Shown here: in pieces, positions 34,213 through 46,849 of the stretch
How positions within the stretch are numbered: position 1 is the first letter of the stretch
Layout: each line of letters begins with the position of its first letter
From: Escallonia rubra
Lineage: Eukaryota > Streptophyta > Magnoliopsida > Escalloniales > Escalloniaceae
DNA: 64,000 nucleotides
Direction of reading: 5' to 3'
NCBI GenBank assembly: GCA_033065855.1
Contig: JAVXUO010001530.1
Location: 62,001 to 126,000, forward strand
The notes under the pieces: generated by a model
What the model was told of the DNA's origin: nothing
The model's input: the letters and a program-made list of their open reading frames with translations, nothing else
Database searches by the model: none
Position numbers and translations under genes: made by a program

Positions 34213-37200
34213 CAAAGTGACAAGAAAAGAAAGAAAAGAGAAATACTGAGTAATCTGCACTAATTATGTGAAAATAGACACACGAGCCATTTTATCTATT
34301 CATGATGACTTAGCAATTTGAATAGATTTTGACATACTAATTTGAAGATTGTAATCTGTAAATAATCATGTCGAGTGTAAGTCCCAAGCACAAAGGTTAA
34401 ATTATCGAGTTTCTTCAAGAAAGAATTAAGACATTTGATCTATTTTTGACAAATGATAGAAAGAAAAAAAAGTAGAGAAGAGAAATACTTAGCAATCTGC
34501 ACTAATTATGTGAAAATAATCACAAAATGAGCCCTTTATGCAGGCATTAATATGCTCAAATTGTAAACTATAAAAACAAAAAGGTTAACTCATTCTTTCA
34601 AGTGGCCCCTTCAATGAATGATGATGATATACATTTTATAATCATAACAGAACCAACAAGAGGTGCCCTTCAATTTTCTACTAGCCTAGTTTTGTATATA
34701 TGTATTCATCAAGTTTGTCGGTGAGGCTGATAATGCAGTGTGTTTCAACTGTTCCATATTCATTATTGGTGAATGGCAGGCCAGGTCCCTTATTCAAGGC
34801 CAGGTCAGGACTCCGTCAAGGAGACCCGCTATCCCCCTTCCTCTTTCTTATGTGTGCAGAGCCTCTATTTGCAGCGATATGTCAGGGCGTGGTGTCGAAT
34901 GATCTGAGAGGTATTGTGATATCTCTCAAGTCTCCCCCATTACGCGTCTGTTTTTTGCAGATGAGAGCTTCCTCTTTTTTCACCTCACTTAGGACTCTAC
35001 CCGCTACCTCCAGCATACCTTAGCAAGCTACTGCCACCAGTCTGGCCAAAGGATTAATTACAGCAAATCCATCCTTAATGTGAGCATGAATAGTCCTTGG
35101 AGGCTTGCCAAATTTGCAACACATGCTAAAGGTCCCGCTGAGTGCGGGATCAGGCAAATATCTGGGGATACACCTGGATTTGTTGGATCACAAGAAAAAC
35201 ATCTTGGCAGGGTTAATGGACCGACTCAGGCAAAAATGCCAAGGCTGGACAGGCTTATTCCTTAGCCGGGCTGGCCGCTTGACGTTAATCAAAGCTGGAG
35301 TATGGCTTATGCTTAGTCATTATATGTCGGTCATTCGCTTACCGGGACAATTTTTTTCAGAAGTTCACTCCATGCTTGCTAATTTCTTCTGGTCTGGAAC
35401 CACCTCCGGAAGACAGCTTCACTGTATCAGCTGGAAACATCTATGCCAACCTCTATACCAAGGGGGTTTAGGCCTGTGCAATATCCAGTGGATGAACCAG
35501 ACACTCCTTGCCAAAGTAGGGGCCTGCATTCTTTGGAATCCAGAAAGTCTGCTCAGCCAGGTGCTCTTAGGCAAATACTGTCAACGGGCAATTTTTTTAC
35601 ATTCCAAACCGGACAGCATGAGCTCGTATAGCTGGAAAGGCTTGCTATTTGGATGGGACCTACTCCTAAAGGGACTCTGACATCAGGTCGCCAGGTCCTC
35701 CACTTTTAGTTTTTGGGAGGTCAACTGGATACCCGGATATTCGGCCCAGTCACTTGAGCCATTCCGCTCCAATCAGACACACCAATGGACAGTCGCAGAT
35801 GTTATGGATCCTCAACAGGGATGGCTCCGTAAGAAACTGGCGGCTCATCTACCTGAACTTGTGGTGCAGGCCATTCATAGCTTATATTTGTCGCAATATG
35901 GGTATCCAGAACAATGGTATTGGGTAGCCTTGGCTCATGGTGAATTCACAGTTAACTCGGGTTATCAGCTCTTGGCCTCAAAAGGGTGCAGGGCAATCAC
36001 ATATCCTAACCTACTGCTGAACGTGCGGCGACGGTTGTGGAAACTTAACCTCCCTCACAAGCTTATACTTTTCCTATGGCTATTTTTATGGGACCGCCTT
36101 CCAACGAGAGTTGGGTTACACCACAGGGGTAGTGGCACTACCAACGAATGTTCATTATGTAGGCGCTCGGAGGAGTCTGCCTCGCATTTATTCCTCTATT
36201 GTGAGGTAGTGAGGCCTGTATGGTTTGGAGGATACCTCGGGCTCAGGTTCAGAAACCGAGAGTCATCCCTATCGGACTTGCTAGTCCAATGACTTTCTAC
36301 TCCCTTCCATGATAGCGACCACATGGGTCAGGCCTTCCAGATTCTGGCTTGGACTCTTTGGGCCATCTGGTTAGCACGCAATCAAATGGTGTTCCATTCT
36401 TCCAGTTTTAATCCGAGCAATGTTATTGCGAATAATAATCGCATGATGCGGTCCAATTCTGCTGCCTGGGTTGTATGTCAACAGAACCGGGAACAGCAGC
36501 ACAAGGGGTAGGATCCACTGTACAACCAATGCAACCACATAGGGGGTCAAGCCGGACTATTACTCTATTTTCTCGGGGGTCTCCCGAGGTGCCGAGCACT
36601 GCTATCAGGTTACACTTTAGTATAGTTTGGGTGCCTGAGAGATTGTGTGTGGGTATATGTATGGAAGCAGTGGATGCGAATGGCCATTATGTAGGATCCT
36701 TTGCGCGGGCGTTATATATGTTGCACGGATAGATCGGTGGCATCTGTGCTTGCTCTAGCTTATACTATCTATTGGGCTTTGAGTAATAATTTCTTTAATC
36801 TCAAGTTATTTACTAATGATGCTTCTTTTTTTTTTACAGTTGTCAGGGAAGGATAATCTGACCACAGCAAGTTCCCCAGCCCCTTTTGATTTGTATTATA
36901 AGTTGGATGACACTCAGTACTGCTCCTTGAGTGTGGCGGGTCGACACGGTCTAGTTGAAGCTAAAAGATTAGCTTGTGCTACCGGGAGAGGGTGTATCCC
37001 AGTAGCCATGGACTGGCAGGTTCCAGGTGGCCAGGCTATTTTGCGACCTCGTGCGGATGTGGCAGTGCAGCGACCACCATAGGGCGGGTTGGGCAACTTG
37101 GATCATTGTAGATATGGTTGTGGATGGTTGTGTGTATGTTTCAATATGTTGTGTTTCTGTATCTTCTGTCGTATAGGTTGGGTTCTGTCAAACGTTGGTT

Positions 37201-37530
37201 CTTGGGTGTCAAACGCAGGTATGGTTAAGTATTGGCAGCCTGCTATGCTCTGCTCCGCTCCGCATTTTGCTCCGCTCTGCTCAAAGTGTGAATCCATTTT
37301 CTCATTTAGTTTGGTTAATCAGCTTCAAAGCAACTTGTGCAAACGCATTTTAATGCAGTAGTCAACCAGTTTATTGGTCCATTATTAGCGAGATTTTTTT
37401 GTACTTGCCTAAAGAAAGAGTTGTACGCAGTGACGTCGTGGGGCTGATGTCATGATTCCAATTGTAGAAAACCATTGTCATGCCAACAAAACAGGGCAGA
37501 TCCCAGACAGGCAAGTCATGCTCTTGAAGT
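33421..37530. repeat. Segmental duplication, copy 2
   Basis: Homologous to 22876-24553 in the same orientation. Differences are an internal tandem repeat of the ctctaaaactctacctaatta block (33630-33850), a ~68-bp (TA)n tract at 34143-34210 where copy 1 has little, no foldback MITE, and insertion of LINE-C at 34718-37222. Confidence 0.85.
34718..37222 (+). mobile_element. LINE-C: RT-zf-RVT-RNase H fragment of a plant LINE
   Basis: Inserted in duplication copy 2; copy 1 has the uninterrupted junction at about 24242. It starts mid-RT (RLIMQCVSTVPYSLLVNG, GLRQGDPLSPFLFLM). The catalytic box is mutated to FFADES-like sequence. It continues with KYLGIHLDLLDHKKN, SRAGRLTLIKAGVW and a zf-RVT motif (CSLCRRSEESASHLFLYC), then a C-terminal segment with VGICMEAVDANGHYVG and LVEAKRLACATG that resembles the RNase H-like domain of some plant LINEs. 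Stops at about 35020, 35678, 36290 and 36510 and frame changes make it inactive. There is no poly(A) tail and no clear target duplication. Confidence 0.82.
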
Positions 37531-39469
37531 TTTGTTCTGAGGTGAGGAAGGTGTATGTGATCTTCCTTGTTCACGCTTAAGCGTGTCTTTGTTTATTTCT
37601 TTGCATAATTTCCTAACACCAATCGGAGTTATTCGTAATGCTTTTTTATTCAGTTTCATTACTAAATTGTAAATGAATAGGATGGTTGCAAGTATTAGTT
37701 ACAACGCCTTTTTCTTTTCGGTTTTTTAAGTAATGGAGTGGCTAGGTTATGCTTGTTTCATCCGCTATGCTGCCCAGAATCTGATTACAAAAGAAAAACT
37801 GAACCCATGGTAGGAAGGCCTTGAAGCTTATGGTAAAAAATTTGCATGTACGTCTGTATGTCAGCTAAAGACGAGAGAGTACTCTGTTTTTTGCACACCG
37901 CTGGCTGAAACCGACCAAGATTATCAAGTCATTTTTTGGGTTGGCAAGTCAAGATTTCTAACTAATTACAAACAATTGTTGGGACGTTATATCACGTTGT
38001 AGATCAAGATATATCAATAATAATAATAATAATAAAAGGCAGGTAGTTAGCACTTTAATAATATTGTCTTTACATGATTACATGAGGTACTTCGAGGTAA
38101 GTGTTTCATATATATTTTACAATAAAAGAAATAAATAAACACTACACCACTTCATATAAAATTAGATATCAGAACAAATAGTGTATGGAAAGCCTACTCA
38201 AATTAAATGAAGTAATAAACAAAGAGTGCACAGTAAAGGTGTAAAAAGACCAGCCAAATACAATTAGCCTCCCCCACCTTGGAAATGTTTCTTGAAAAGA
38301 ACACGAAAATGGAAAATATAATGTAGAAAGTACAGTTATGACGTCGCATTATACATGCCATAATTTAATCGTTAGAAGAAGCAGAACATAATACTCCTAA
38401 TGAATTAGCAAAAGGGAAGTACACGTTGCATAAATGTCAGACAAACAACTAGACATAAGACTAGTACATGGCATAAAGCATCTTAATGCCACCAAAAGGA
38501 TGAAAATGCATTTTCATATTTTCACCGGTGTCGTGCCTAGTCCAGCCCAGCCAATCTACGGGCCAAATATGATACAATAATAAAGTTAAAAAAAAATTAT
38601 AATAAACTCAAGTTGATGCAGACACATTACGGAACCTATATAAATTAAGATGATGAAAATCCGCTTAACCAAGATCAGATATCAAAACCACAAAGCTGTA
38701 ATGTAGGCATATTCAAATTGACAAAACCGTAAAAGGTAACTAGTGTTTTTTTTTCTAAGTTAAACTAAAAGTTAACTAGTTGAACGCATGAAAATAATAA
38801 TTATTCTCATCATAGAATTATTATTCTCATCAGACCGATGATTTTCATGCTTAAATATGCACATTTACGAATTGAAATAGTTGAAACATATGCAGGAACA
38901 TTACGTACTAAGAGACAGATTATATTAATATTTGACGAGAGATCAAAAACCAAAGAAGATAAAGATGAGGGAAAGTTATCAAGAGAAGCAAAATCAGAGA
39001 TAACGTGAGAGGAGAGTTGCCAATATCGGGAATTTCAAATAGATATTCAAGACAGAAAGTTACAATTCAAGCAAAACATTAAATTGTTGATGCCTCTACT
39101 GTCCTGAAAATGCTTCTGCACATGGTGAACGGGTGATGAATCAGTCCAAAAAGATTTTCATAGGAGAACTCGACGCAAGTTGAAATCAGCAGAAATGATG
39201 AAAAGAGAACAATGAAGTTGCGTATGATACCTCTGCGGACATGTGATAAATTGGATTTTTTGATAAAGCTTCTGCAGGATTGAACAAATAGACTAATCAA
39301 ACCTGCAAACCAACTTAACGAGTCATTACAATTCCATTCATTCTCCTTTTCATGGCACTACTGGTACTCAAGCTTCTATAATTTCAAATAGAGAAACAGC
39401 TCGATTGCACATGCTCGTTTGACAACAGAAGTTGAAAAAATACATAACTACACAAATAAAGGGGATAGG
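37531..39469. other. AT-rich intergenic region
   Basis: No credible gene. It includes sequence shared with 24725-24950 (at 38570-38790), an (ATA)n run near 38017-38034, a perfect palindrome atgaaaatgcattttcat near 38500, and a block at 39325-39415 shared with 18626-18715. The minus frame at 39079-39300 (73 codons) has no recognisable features. Confidence 0.5.
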
Positions 39470-40460
39470 CCTTTTGGTGTAACACCCCTTTTGGTACTAC
39501 ATAATAACTAGAATAGAAACACTTGGCACCATGAGAAAATTCTTGAAAACAAAAACTTTAAACATCAAATAACTACCTCAAGGACATGTTTGGTTTTTAT
39601 ATTTTAAAACACTTATATATCGTGCTCGATTTTTTTAAAAAGAATCAATTTAACAATTATATTTTTGTACGCGGTCGCGTGTGCCAGAGCAGAAATGGTA
39701 TATTTGGTTTTCATAGTTTAAAATTCTCTAAAAAAATACAATTAAAATAAATTCTAAATCTCAATTCTAATATTATAAAAATATTATATTGCTAACTTTA
39801 TCGTTGCACCCACTTTGCTTGTACCACATAAACTAGAGTTATAACACCTCTTTTGGTGTTACATAATTATAACCACCTATATATCTAGATTTTTGACACT
39901 TGACATTCTAAGAAATTTTATGACAGCTTATACAAAATAAACATTCTATGTACTAAATAACTACCTAGAATGACATCTTTGATTTTTTTATTAAGAAAAA
40001 TAGTTAAAATAAAGTCTAAAAACCAAGCTTGATATTATAATAATATTTTGGTAACTTGCTTCTGCAAATGCATTGCTAACTTATATTATCTTTCAGCAAT
40101 TTAGATTCATTTTTCTGAATCTGACAATAGACACTTATATGTGATGCTTGATTGTTTTAACAAAATTATATTATTAATTCTATTTTTGCACGCATATCAC
40201 GTGCTCCACGGTGGCCAGTACTATATATAAATTGAATGGACACCTCTTTTGGTACTTAACTATCTATTTAAAACGGTGACAATTATCATTCCAAGAATTT
40301 TTTTAAAAAGTTACACAAAAAAAAATTTTTTTAATGATAAATAACTACCTATAAGGATATGTTTGGTTTTTTTAATTTAAAATTCATTAAAAAATGCAGA
40401 ATAAAATAAATTATAAGCCGAAGTTTGACATTTTAAAAATATCATATTGCTAATTTTATC
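39470..40460. repeat. ~370-bp tandem repeat array, about three units
   Basis: Units begin with acacc(t/c)cttttggta at about 39483, 39843 and 40232, giving 360-390-bp spacing. Each contains ...aagaattttt..., ...gacatgtttg(g/a)tttttat... and ends near atattgctaac. A single unit also lies at 26765-27148. No coding. This looks like a small satellite or the remains of a repeated transposon end. Confidence 0.75.
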
Positions 40461-40916
40461 TTTTAGGGAGGGAAAACTACGGATAGTTAAATAGGGAAAA
40501 TTTGAACGATTAATTGGCGTGGGTTTAAATAAAATGAATAGGATAATTTAATTGGGGGTGTGATTTTTGGAAAATATACTTGGTAATTTATTCTTTCAAA
40601 AGTTTAGAAGGAAAGAGTATTATTACCGTGTTAATATGAGTTTTGACTTGGAGAAGACACCAGAGTAAAAACTAAAAAGAGAGGAAAAGTTAAAGGGAAA
40701 AGGAAAGAACACTATTAGCATGTCTAACCGGAGGAGTGAGAACAACTTGAAATACGTACAACTAGAAGAGAGAGAAATATTCATACATTTTTTATTGGTT
40801 GAATTACGAATGACGAATGTAACAGGCTAGTACATAGGAGAAAGGGGCACAAGATGTTGGTTTCATATATATATATATAAACAAGAGGTCAAGTCAAGAG
40901 ACGAACCATTGTCTTA
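40461..40916. other. Intergenic sequence left of copia-C
   Basis: AT-rich sequence with no gene seen. It ends with the cttgc target duplication (40917-40921) of the next element. Confidence 0.5.
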
Positions 40917-40921
40917 CTTGC

Positions 40922-41367
40922 TGTTAATAAATTGGGTCAATGGACCCATTATCCGCCCACTAACAGATAATGTGTATTTGTTAGTCTGGATAATTACAGT
41001 TAATTAGAGGATATTTATCTCCTAAGTGTTTGAGGTAAATACATCTTTATCTCCTAAGAGTTTGAGGTAAAGTCAGTCTCTAATTGTATCTCTTTATAAA
41101 GGCTAGCGATATCTCAATAAGTAAAAAAAAGTCATAGTAATAATCCCTCTCTCTATAGCACTCTCTTTAGAGCAATCACCAAGCTCTAGGATTTGGTTCG
41201 TGGACGAAGAATTCGACTCTAGTAGCCGTTTTCGTACCTGCGAAAAAGATCAAGCGTGTTGGAGGCTCGTAACAACAAGGATCCTACGTCGGAATTGTCG
41301 GAGACTTCGTACGGTATGTTTCCGAACCCATTACGTTATGTGGTAAGCGCATTAAATCGTTTCAACA
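40922..41367 (+). repeat. 5' LTR of copia-C
   Basis: 446 bp. A TATA-like motif, ctttataaagg, is at about 41091-41102 and the two LTRs align along their whole length. The transcript start would fall shortly downstream, in the agtaaaaaaaag region. Confidence 0.95.
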
Positions 41368-43238
41368 TTGGTATCAGAGCATGATTACTTGTTGATTCGC
41401 CTTTAACATGCTAGAATAAGTTATGTGCATGTTGCGATTTTTTTCGGATACATGAATGAGACCCATTACAAAAAATTCGAAATTTATTGAGCATGTTTTC
41501 TAAAAATTAATTATATGTTTTTGTTCTCCTATGGTTGAGGATGAACTCCATAAATTTTCGTGATTATTGGATGCATGATTTGTGAGAAATCACGTTTTTT
41601 ATTTTTCCAAGAAAACTATGGTTTTTTCGATTTTTGGGACTCAAATTCGGAGCATGATATTCAGTTTCTATCATGATCGGCTGGTACATAATTAATCTAT
41701 GTTGCATAAGCTTTCCAACGATATATCGTACGCATTCTTTGGCTTAAAAACGAGAGAGATATGCCCTTCGAAAGTCGGCATCGCGACATGGCGGCGGCTG
41801 TAAAAAATTAGGGTTTGTCAAGAAGAAGATGAATAGTGTATCCACGCGCTCCACACGCCCAAGCCGAGCCGTAGACGTGCTCCACGCGCCAAGAAGCGCC
41901 ACACGCGCGAGTCACGCGCCGAGTCAGCCGACCACGCCCTCACGCGCGCCAGCCGCGCCGTGACGAGTCGTCACGCGCTCCACGCGCCAGCAAGGCAGCG
42001 GCCACGCGCCCACGCGATCACGGGCGCGTGCTTCACACGCGCCTGCTCCAAGAACCGCTGCGCTGTCCCACACGCACGGTGGCACGTGGAGGCGAGTGTG
42101 GACTGTTTTTTGGCCGGTGTTTTTCACTGCCGGCGAGTGAAGCCTTGTCGTGGTTTCTGTAATTTTTCTATGGTCTTAAATTTACCTTTATACCCACTGT
42201 GTGTATTCTGTTTAATTTTGAAACGATTTTTTCTATGGAAAAATTAGCTTTAAAAATTAGTTTTATACACACAAAATTTTTTCTTTAAATCCAGAGGGTA
42301 TATTAGGGTCAAATTTAGTGTTTGTCATCTTTTTAAGAATTTATCTTTCGGTTTTGGGTCATTTGTGAGTATTTTTTATGGTTCCCAAAAATACGAATAA
42401 TGCGTAAATATTATTTTTTGCACTTCGTGAGTAGCAATAAATATTTTTGGAGAGTTATATGACATAGATAAATTATGTCTAATTTGTTACATGCTTGCCT
42501 TGATTTGTGTTATGGTTTAAATATACTTTTGAGGTATATTTGTTGGGTTTTTGGTAAGTCCACACTTTTAAACCATTTATGTTTTCAAGGCCTTAACGCC
42601 CGTTTTCCTTGGGAGGAGAATGTGGCCTATTCATCCATTTTATTACCCTTTAACTTGTTATTTGAGCATGCTAGTTTTAGGATAAATGGATGGATATTAG
42701 ATTGGCATTCTAAAGAAACTTATGTTTAATGTGTTTAATTTTGTTTTAAGAAAATTCTTTTGAGAATAATGTGTTGTGCGGCATCTCCATTTGTTTTATT
42801 GGAGTAGTTTGTAGTAGGATTCTCAAAGATGATGTAATCTATTATTTCCCTGTATTTTTCAAGAAAGCCTTGTACGGGGATGTAATTTCGCACGCACATT
42901 ATTCAAGCCAGAATTTTCTTAGCATAAGTTATTAGAATGCCAATAGGGCTCAATGGAGTCCTTGTACACTTAATTGCATGGTGCAATTTTATATTGTTCT
43001 AAATTATCATGTGGATGATTTATTATATTGTGGCTTATATGACGATGAAATTTATTGCGAAAAATTACTTGAAAAATATTTTTCCCAACTCACATACATG
43101 GGAGATGATTACGAGCTTAGCAGATTTTCGATTTCATGATGTGAGGAAGGATTATGTTTTTCATTTGAATTTTTTGAAATAAATAGAAGGATGTATAATT
43201 AATGTCTTTTCCTTGCGCAATCTAATGTAGTGAATATA

Positions 43239-43959
43239 ATGGCCACCAAGAATGTCATAGTTGATCTCGTTAAGGGTGAGAAACTTAACGGAGATAATTA
43301 TGACGTTTGGCACAAAAAGATGAAATTCATGCTAAACGAACAGGAGCCCGAGGAACAGTTGACCAAGGAGATGGTCGCGCCAACTGAGGTGCAACCCCTA
43401 AGAGACCACACTGCCTACTAGAAGTGGAATCAGAAAGATCGTAGTGCGCGCTACACCTTGTTGAGCAGCTTGCAAAATGATCTAATTGGGCAGTATGATG
43501 AACTTCCAACTTGCAAAGCTTTATGGGAGCAGCTCAAGTTCTCTTTTGGTGGAACCTCAACTACGCGGCTTCGTAGCCTTGTGATCAAGTTTGAGGAGTA
43601 CACAAAAGACCCTAAGCATACCATGAGTGAGCATCTAAGGATGATGTCCAATATGATTGGTAAGCTGAGGGATGCTGGACATGCGCTCACAGATCGATGA
43701 GCATCAAGTCAGAGCTGTCATAAGGCCCCTTCCTGTCTCATGGGCCAATATGAAACAGATATTGACCCACAGTGAAAACATCAAGAACTTTTCTGATGTT
43801 TCACAGCATGTCATCCTTGAGGCCGAAACTCGAGACGCTGACAAGACTCTTACTTATGTCACCCAAGAGGGATCGCGCAATGCAAATGGCAAGCGCGGAA
43901 GACAAAGTAAGAAAGGCGAGGCTAGCACTTCTGTGCCAAAGAAAGGGAAAATAAAGTAA
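43239..43959 (+). pseudogene. Copia-C gag
   Basis: It starts at ATG 43239 (MATKNVIVDLVKGEKLNGDNYDVW). The frame is closed by TAG at 43419, is open again through KALWEQLKFSFGGTSTTRLRSL and EHLRMMSNMIGKLRDAGH, then shifts frame near 43690 into VIRPLPVSWANMKQIL and a Lys-rich tail. These are retrotran_gag (UBN2-type) capsid motifs. The zinc knuckle expected after the Lys-rich tail is absent. It is non-functional. Confidence 0.88.
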
Positions 43960-44021
43960 CGCAAGGGGGTTCGCGCAATGCAAACGGCAAGCGCTGATGT
44001 TTTCCTTTAAGGGGTAATAAG

Positions 44022-46849
44022 TTGGACATCTTTTTGGATGATGTTTTGTTCGGACATGGTTTTCGCATGGATAGTCTTTTTCAATTGGATTTAATTGATT
44101 CTCAGTCCTCTTATTCTTATGTTGTGAATGATAATATTATGAATGATTCTACCACCTGGCATGTGAGGCTGGGCCACATAGGCCAAGATAGAATGACTTG
44201 TTTGGCTAGAGAAGGTTTTTTAGGCCCACTCGCAAAAGTCAATCTATAAACTTGTGAGGCTTGTTTGGCCGGTAAAGCATGCAGGAAGCCTTTTGGAAAG
44301 GCTGTGAGAGCAACTCAACCACTTGAGCTAGTTCACTCTGACATATGTGGACCTATGAGTGTAAAGGCACGCCATGACGCCTCTTATTTTCTTACACTGA
44401 TAGACGATTATACGCGATATGGTTATGTGTATCTGATATCTCACCGCTATGAAGCTTTGGACTGTTTCAAACGCTTTGTAGCAGAGGTTGAGAATCAGAA
44501 AGAGAAGAATTTAAAAACTCTTCGCACTGACCGGGGACGCGAATATTTGTCAGATCACTTCAAAAAGTTTTGTGAGGAAAAGGGGATACGCAGGCAACTT
44601 ACTATTCCTAATACTCCACAACAAAATGGTGTTGCGGAAAGAAGGAATAGAACATTGTTAGACATGGTTAGGTCTATGATGGCGCAAGCAAACCTTCCAA
44701 TATCTTTTTGGGGGATGCCCTTTTGACTGCAGCCTATATACTTAATCGTGTGCCTTCACAGTCAGTCAAATCCACCCCTTATGAGCTTTGGAATGGCCAA
44801 AAGCCAAATTTGGATAACTTGCGCCCATGGGGCTCAGCAGGTTATGTTCACAGTACTTCTCATAAGTATGGGAAACTAGGACCTATAGCAAATAAGAGTA
44901 TCTTTCTAAGGTATTCTGAAAACTCTAAAGGCTATGTGATGTATGGTGAACATCCAAATGGTGGAAGGACTGAAATAGAGTCTCGTGATGTCGATTTCAT
45001 AGAGAGTGATTTTCCTAGCATTGGAGACGCGAGTAAGAATCTTGACCTCTATGAGTTAGAGGAGGTTGAACCCACTTTACCATCTCCAAGCGAAGGTGGG
45101 GAATTAGTTCCTCGTCCTGTTGTCGCTGAAGATAGTGTAAGTGACCTTCAACCTAGTGGGAGTATCCCAGACAGTGGGAGCACACCACAAGGACCATTAG
45201 GTCAACAAGATTCTCAACTGCGTAGAGGTGCACGAGGAAGAGTTCCACGTCGTCGTTTTGAGATTGACGGAGAAATTCTTATGTGCACTCCAAATGATGA
45301 AGACGAGCCTACTTCTGTGGAAGAAGCCTTATCTTCGTCTGCTAGCAATGAGTGGATGGCTGCAATGAAGGATGAGTTGAGCTCAATGGAAAAGAATCAG
45401 GTCTGGGAGTTGATTGACCTTCCGCCAAGGCGCAAGACTATTGAAAACAAATGGGTTTTAAAAGTCAAGCGCAAGGCAGACCGGTCAATTGACAAGTATA
45501 AGGCACGTCTTGTAGCAAAAGGCTATACCCGACTGTGGGGTGTGGACTATGAAGACACTTTCTCCCAAGTGGTGAGATTTGCTTCAATTCGCTTGATCCT
45601 AGCTATTGTCGCCCAGCAGGATTTAGAACTTTTTTATTTGGTTTTTAAGACTGCGTTTCGCAATGGAGAACTAGCTCAAGAGATTTATATGGCTCAACCT
45701 GAGGGTTTTGAAGTCAAAGGACATGAGTACAAAGTTTGCCGTCTCAAACGTTCTATATATGGTCTCAAACAATCGTCTAAGCAGTGGTACTTTAGGTTTC
45801 ATCATGCCATTACCTCTATAGGTTTTGAAATGATTGAACAAGACCATTGCGTTTACGTAAAACGATCCAAGAAAAATATTCTAATCTTTTCTTTGTATGT
45901 GGATGACATTCTTTTAGCTGGGAATAACATGAGTTTCATTGTCGCCACTAAGCAGTGGTTGTCCTCAACTTTTGAGATGAAGGACATGGGAGAAGCTAAT
46001 TATGTGCTCGGGGTTAAAATCGTACGTGATCGTTCAAAGAGACTTCTCGGTTTGTCTCAAGAGACATACATCAAGAAAGTCATTGAACATTTTCGTATAC
46101 ATAACTCAAAACCCATAGACACTCTAATGGATAAGGCGTGTACTTTAACAACAGACCAATGCCCAAAGAATGATGAGGAAAAGAATCGAATGTCCAAAGT
46201 GCCTTACGCGGCTATAGTGGAAAGTCTGATGTACGTTATGCTGTGTACGCGTCCAGACATCTGCTATGCCGTTGGAATGGTGAGTCGTTATCAGAGTAAT
46301 CCTGGACCCGCTCATTGGAATGCGGTGAAGAGGATTCTTCGATACCTACGTGGAACTGCTGATCTCGTCCTGTGTTACCATGGTGGAGACTTGAGACTGA
46401 GAGCATACAGCGATGCTGATTGGGGCGCTGATAGAGATGAGCGCATATCCACTTCAGGTGGAGCTATCTCTTGGTACAGCAAGAAAAAGTCTTGCATCGC
46501 CCTATCCACGATGGAGTCAGAGTATGTTGCTTGTTCAGCAGCAGTCCAGGAAGCTGTGTGGTTGAGGTTATTCATACAAGCTCTAGGGGTTACAGCTCAT
46601 ATAGATGAGGCTGTCACTATTCACTGTGACAATACAGCAGCCCTAGATTTTGTAAAGGACCCCAAATATCATGGGAAGGCCAAACACATAGGCCTTCGTT
46701 ATCACTTCATTAGAACTTTAGTTGCGCAAGGAGAGGTGTCCATGAAGCATATACCTACTGGCAGAATGGTGGCTGATCCTTTGACCAAGCCTATTGCTAG
46801 AGATGTTTTCCTTTCTCACATTAGGAGTATGGGACTCCGTAGGTTTTGA
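44022..46849 (+). pseudogene. Copia-C pol: GAG-pre-integrase, integrase, reverse transcriptase, RNase H
   Basis: The pre-integrase zinc motif (WHVRLGHIGQDRM ... TCEACLAGK) is broken by TAA at about 44247. The integrase core keeps the three acidic residues (HSDICGP, LRTDRGREY, NGVAERRNRTL). A one-base loss in the G run near 44713 shifts the frame inside SFWG-DALLTAA. From 44708 a 713-codon frame contains the RT, including YVDDILLAGNN at about 45895, and copia RNase H (YSDADWGADRDERIS, LSTMESEY, HCDNTAAL), ending at 46849. In the RT motif usually written DVKTAFLNG the aspartate is replaced (LVFKTAFRNG; GTT at 45641), removing a metal-binding residue. Integrase would insert cDNA and RT/RNase H would make it; this copy can do neither. 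Confidence 0.92.

Noticed and set aside
39079-39300. 73-codon minus-strand frame as a possible small gene
   Set aside because: No signal, domain or promoter could be recognised, and it lies in repeat-rich intergenic DNA.
41924-42247. Ala/Arg/His-rich frames on both strands in the copia-C leader
   Set aside because: They arise from the CACGCG-rich block; position in the untranslated leader and lack of domains argue against coding.
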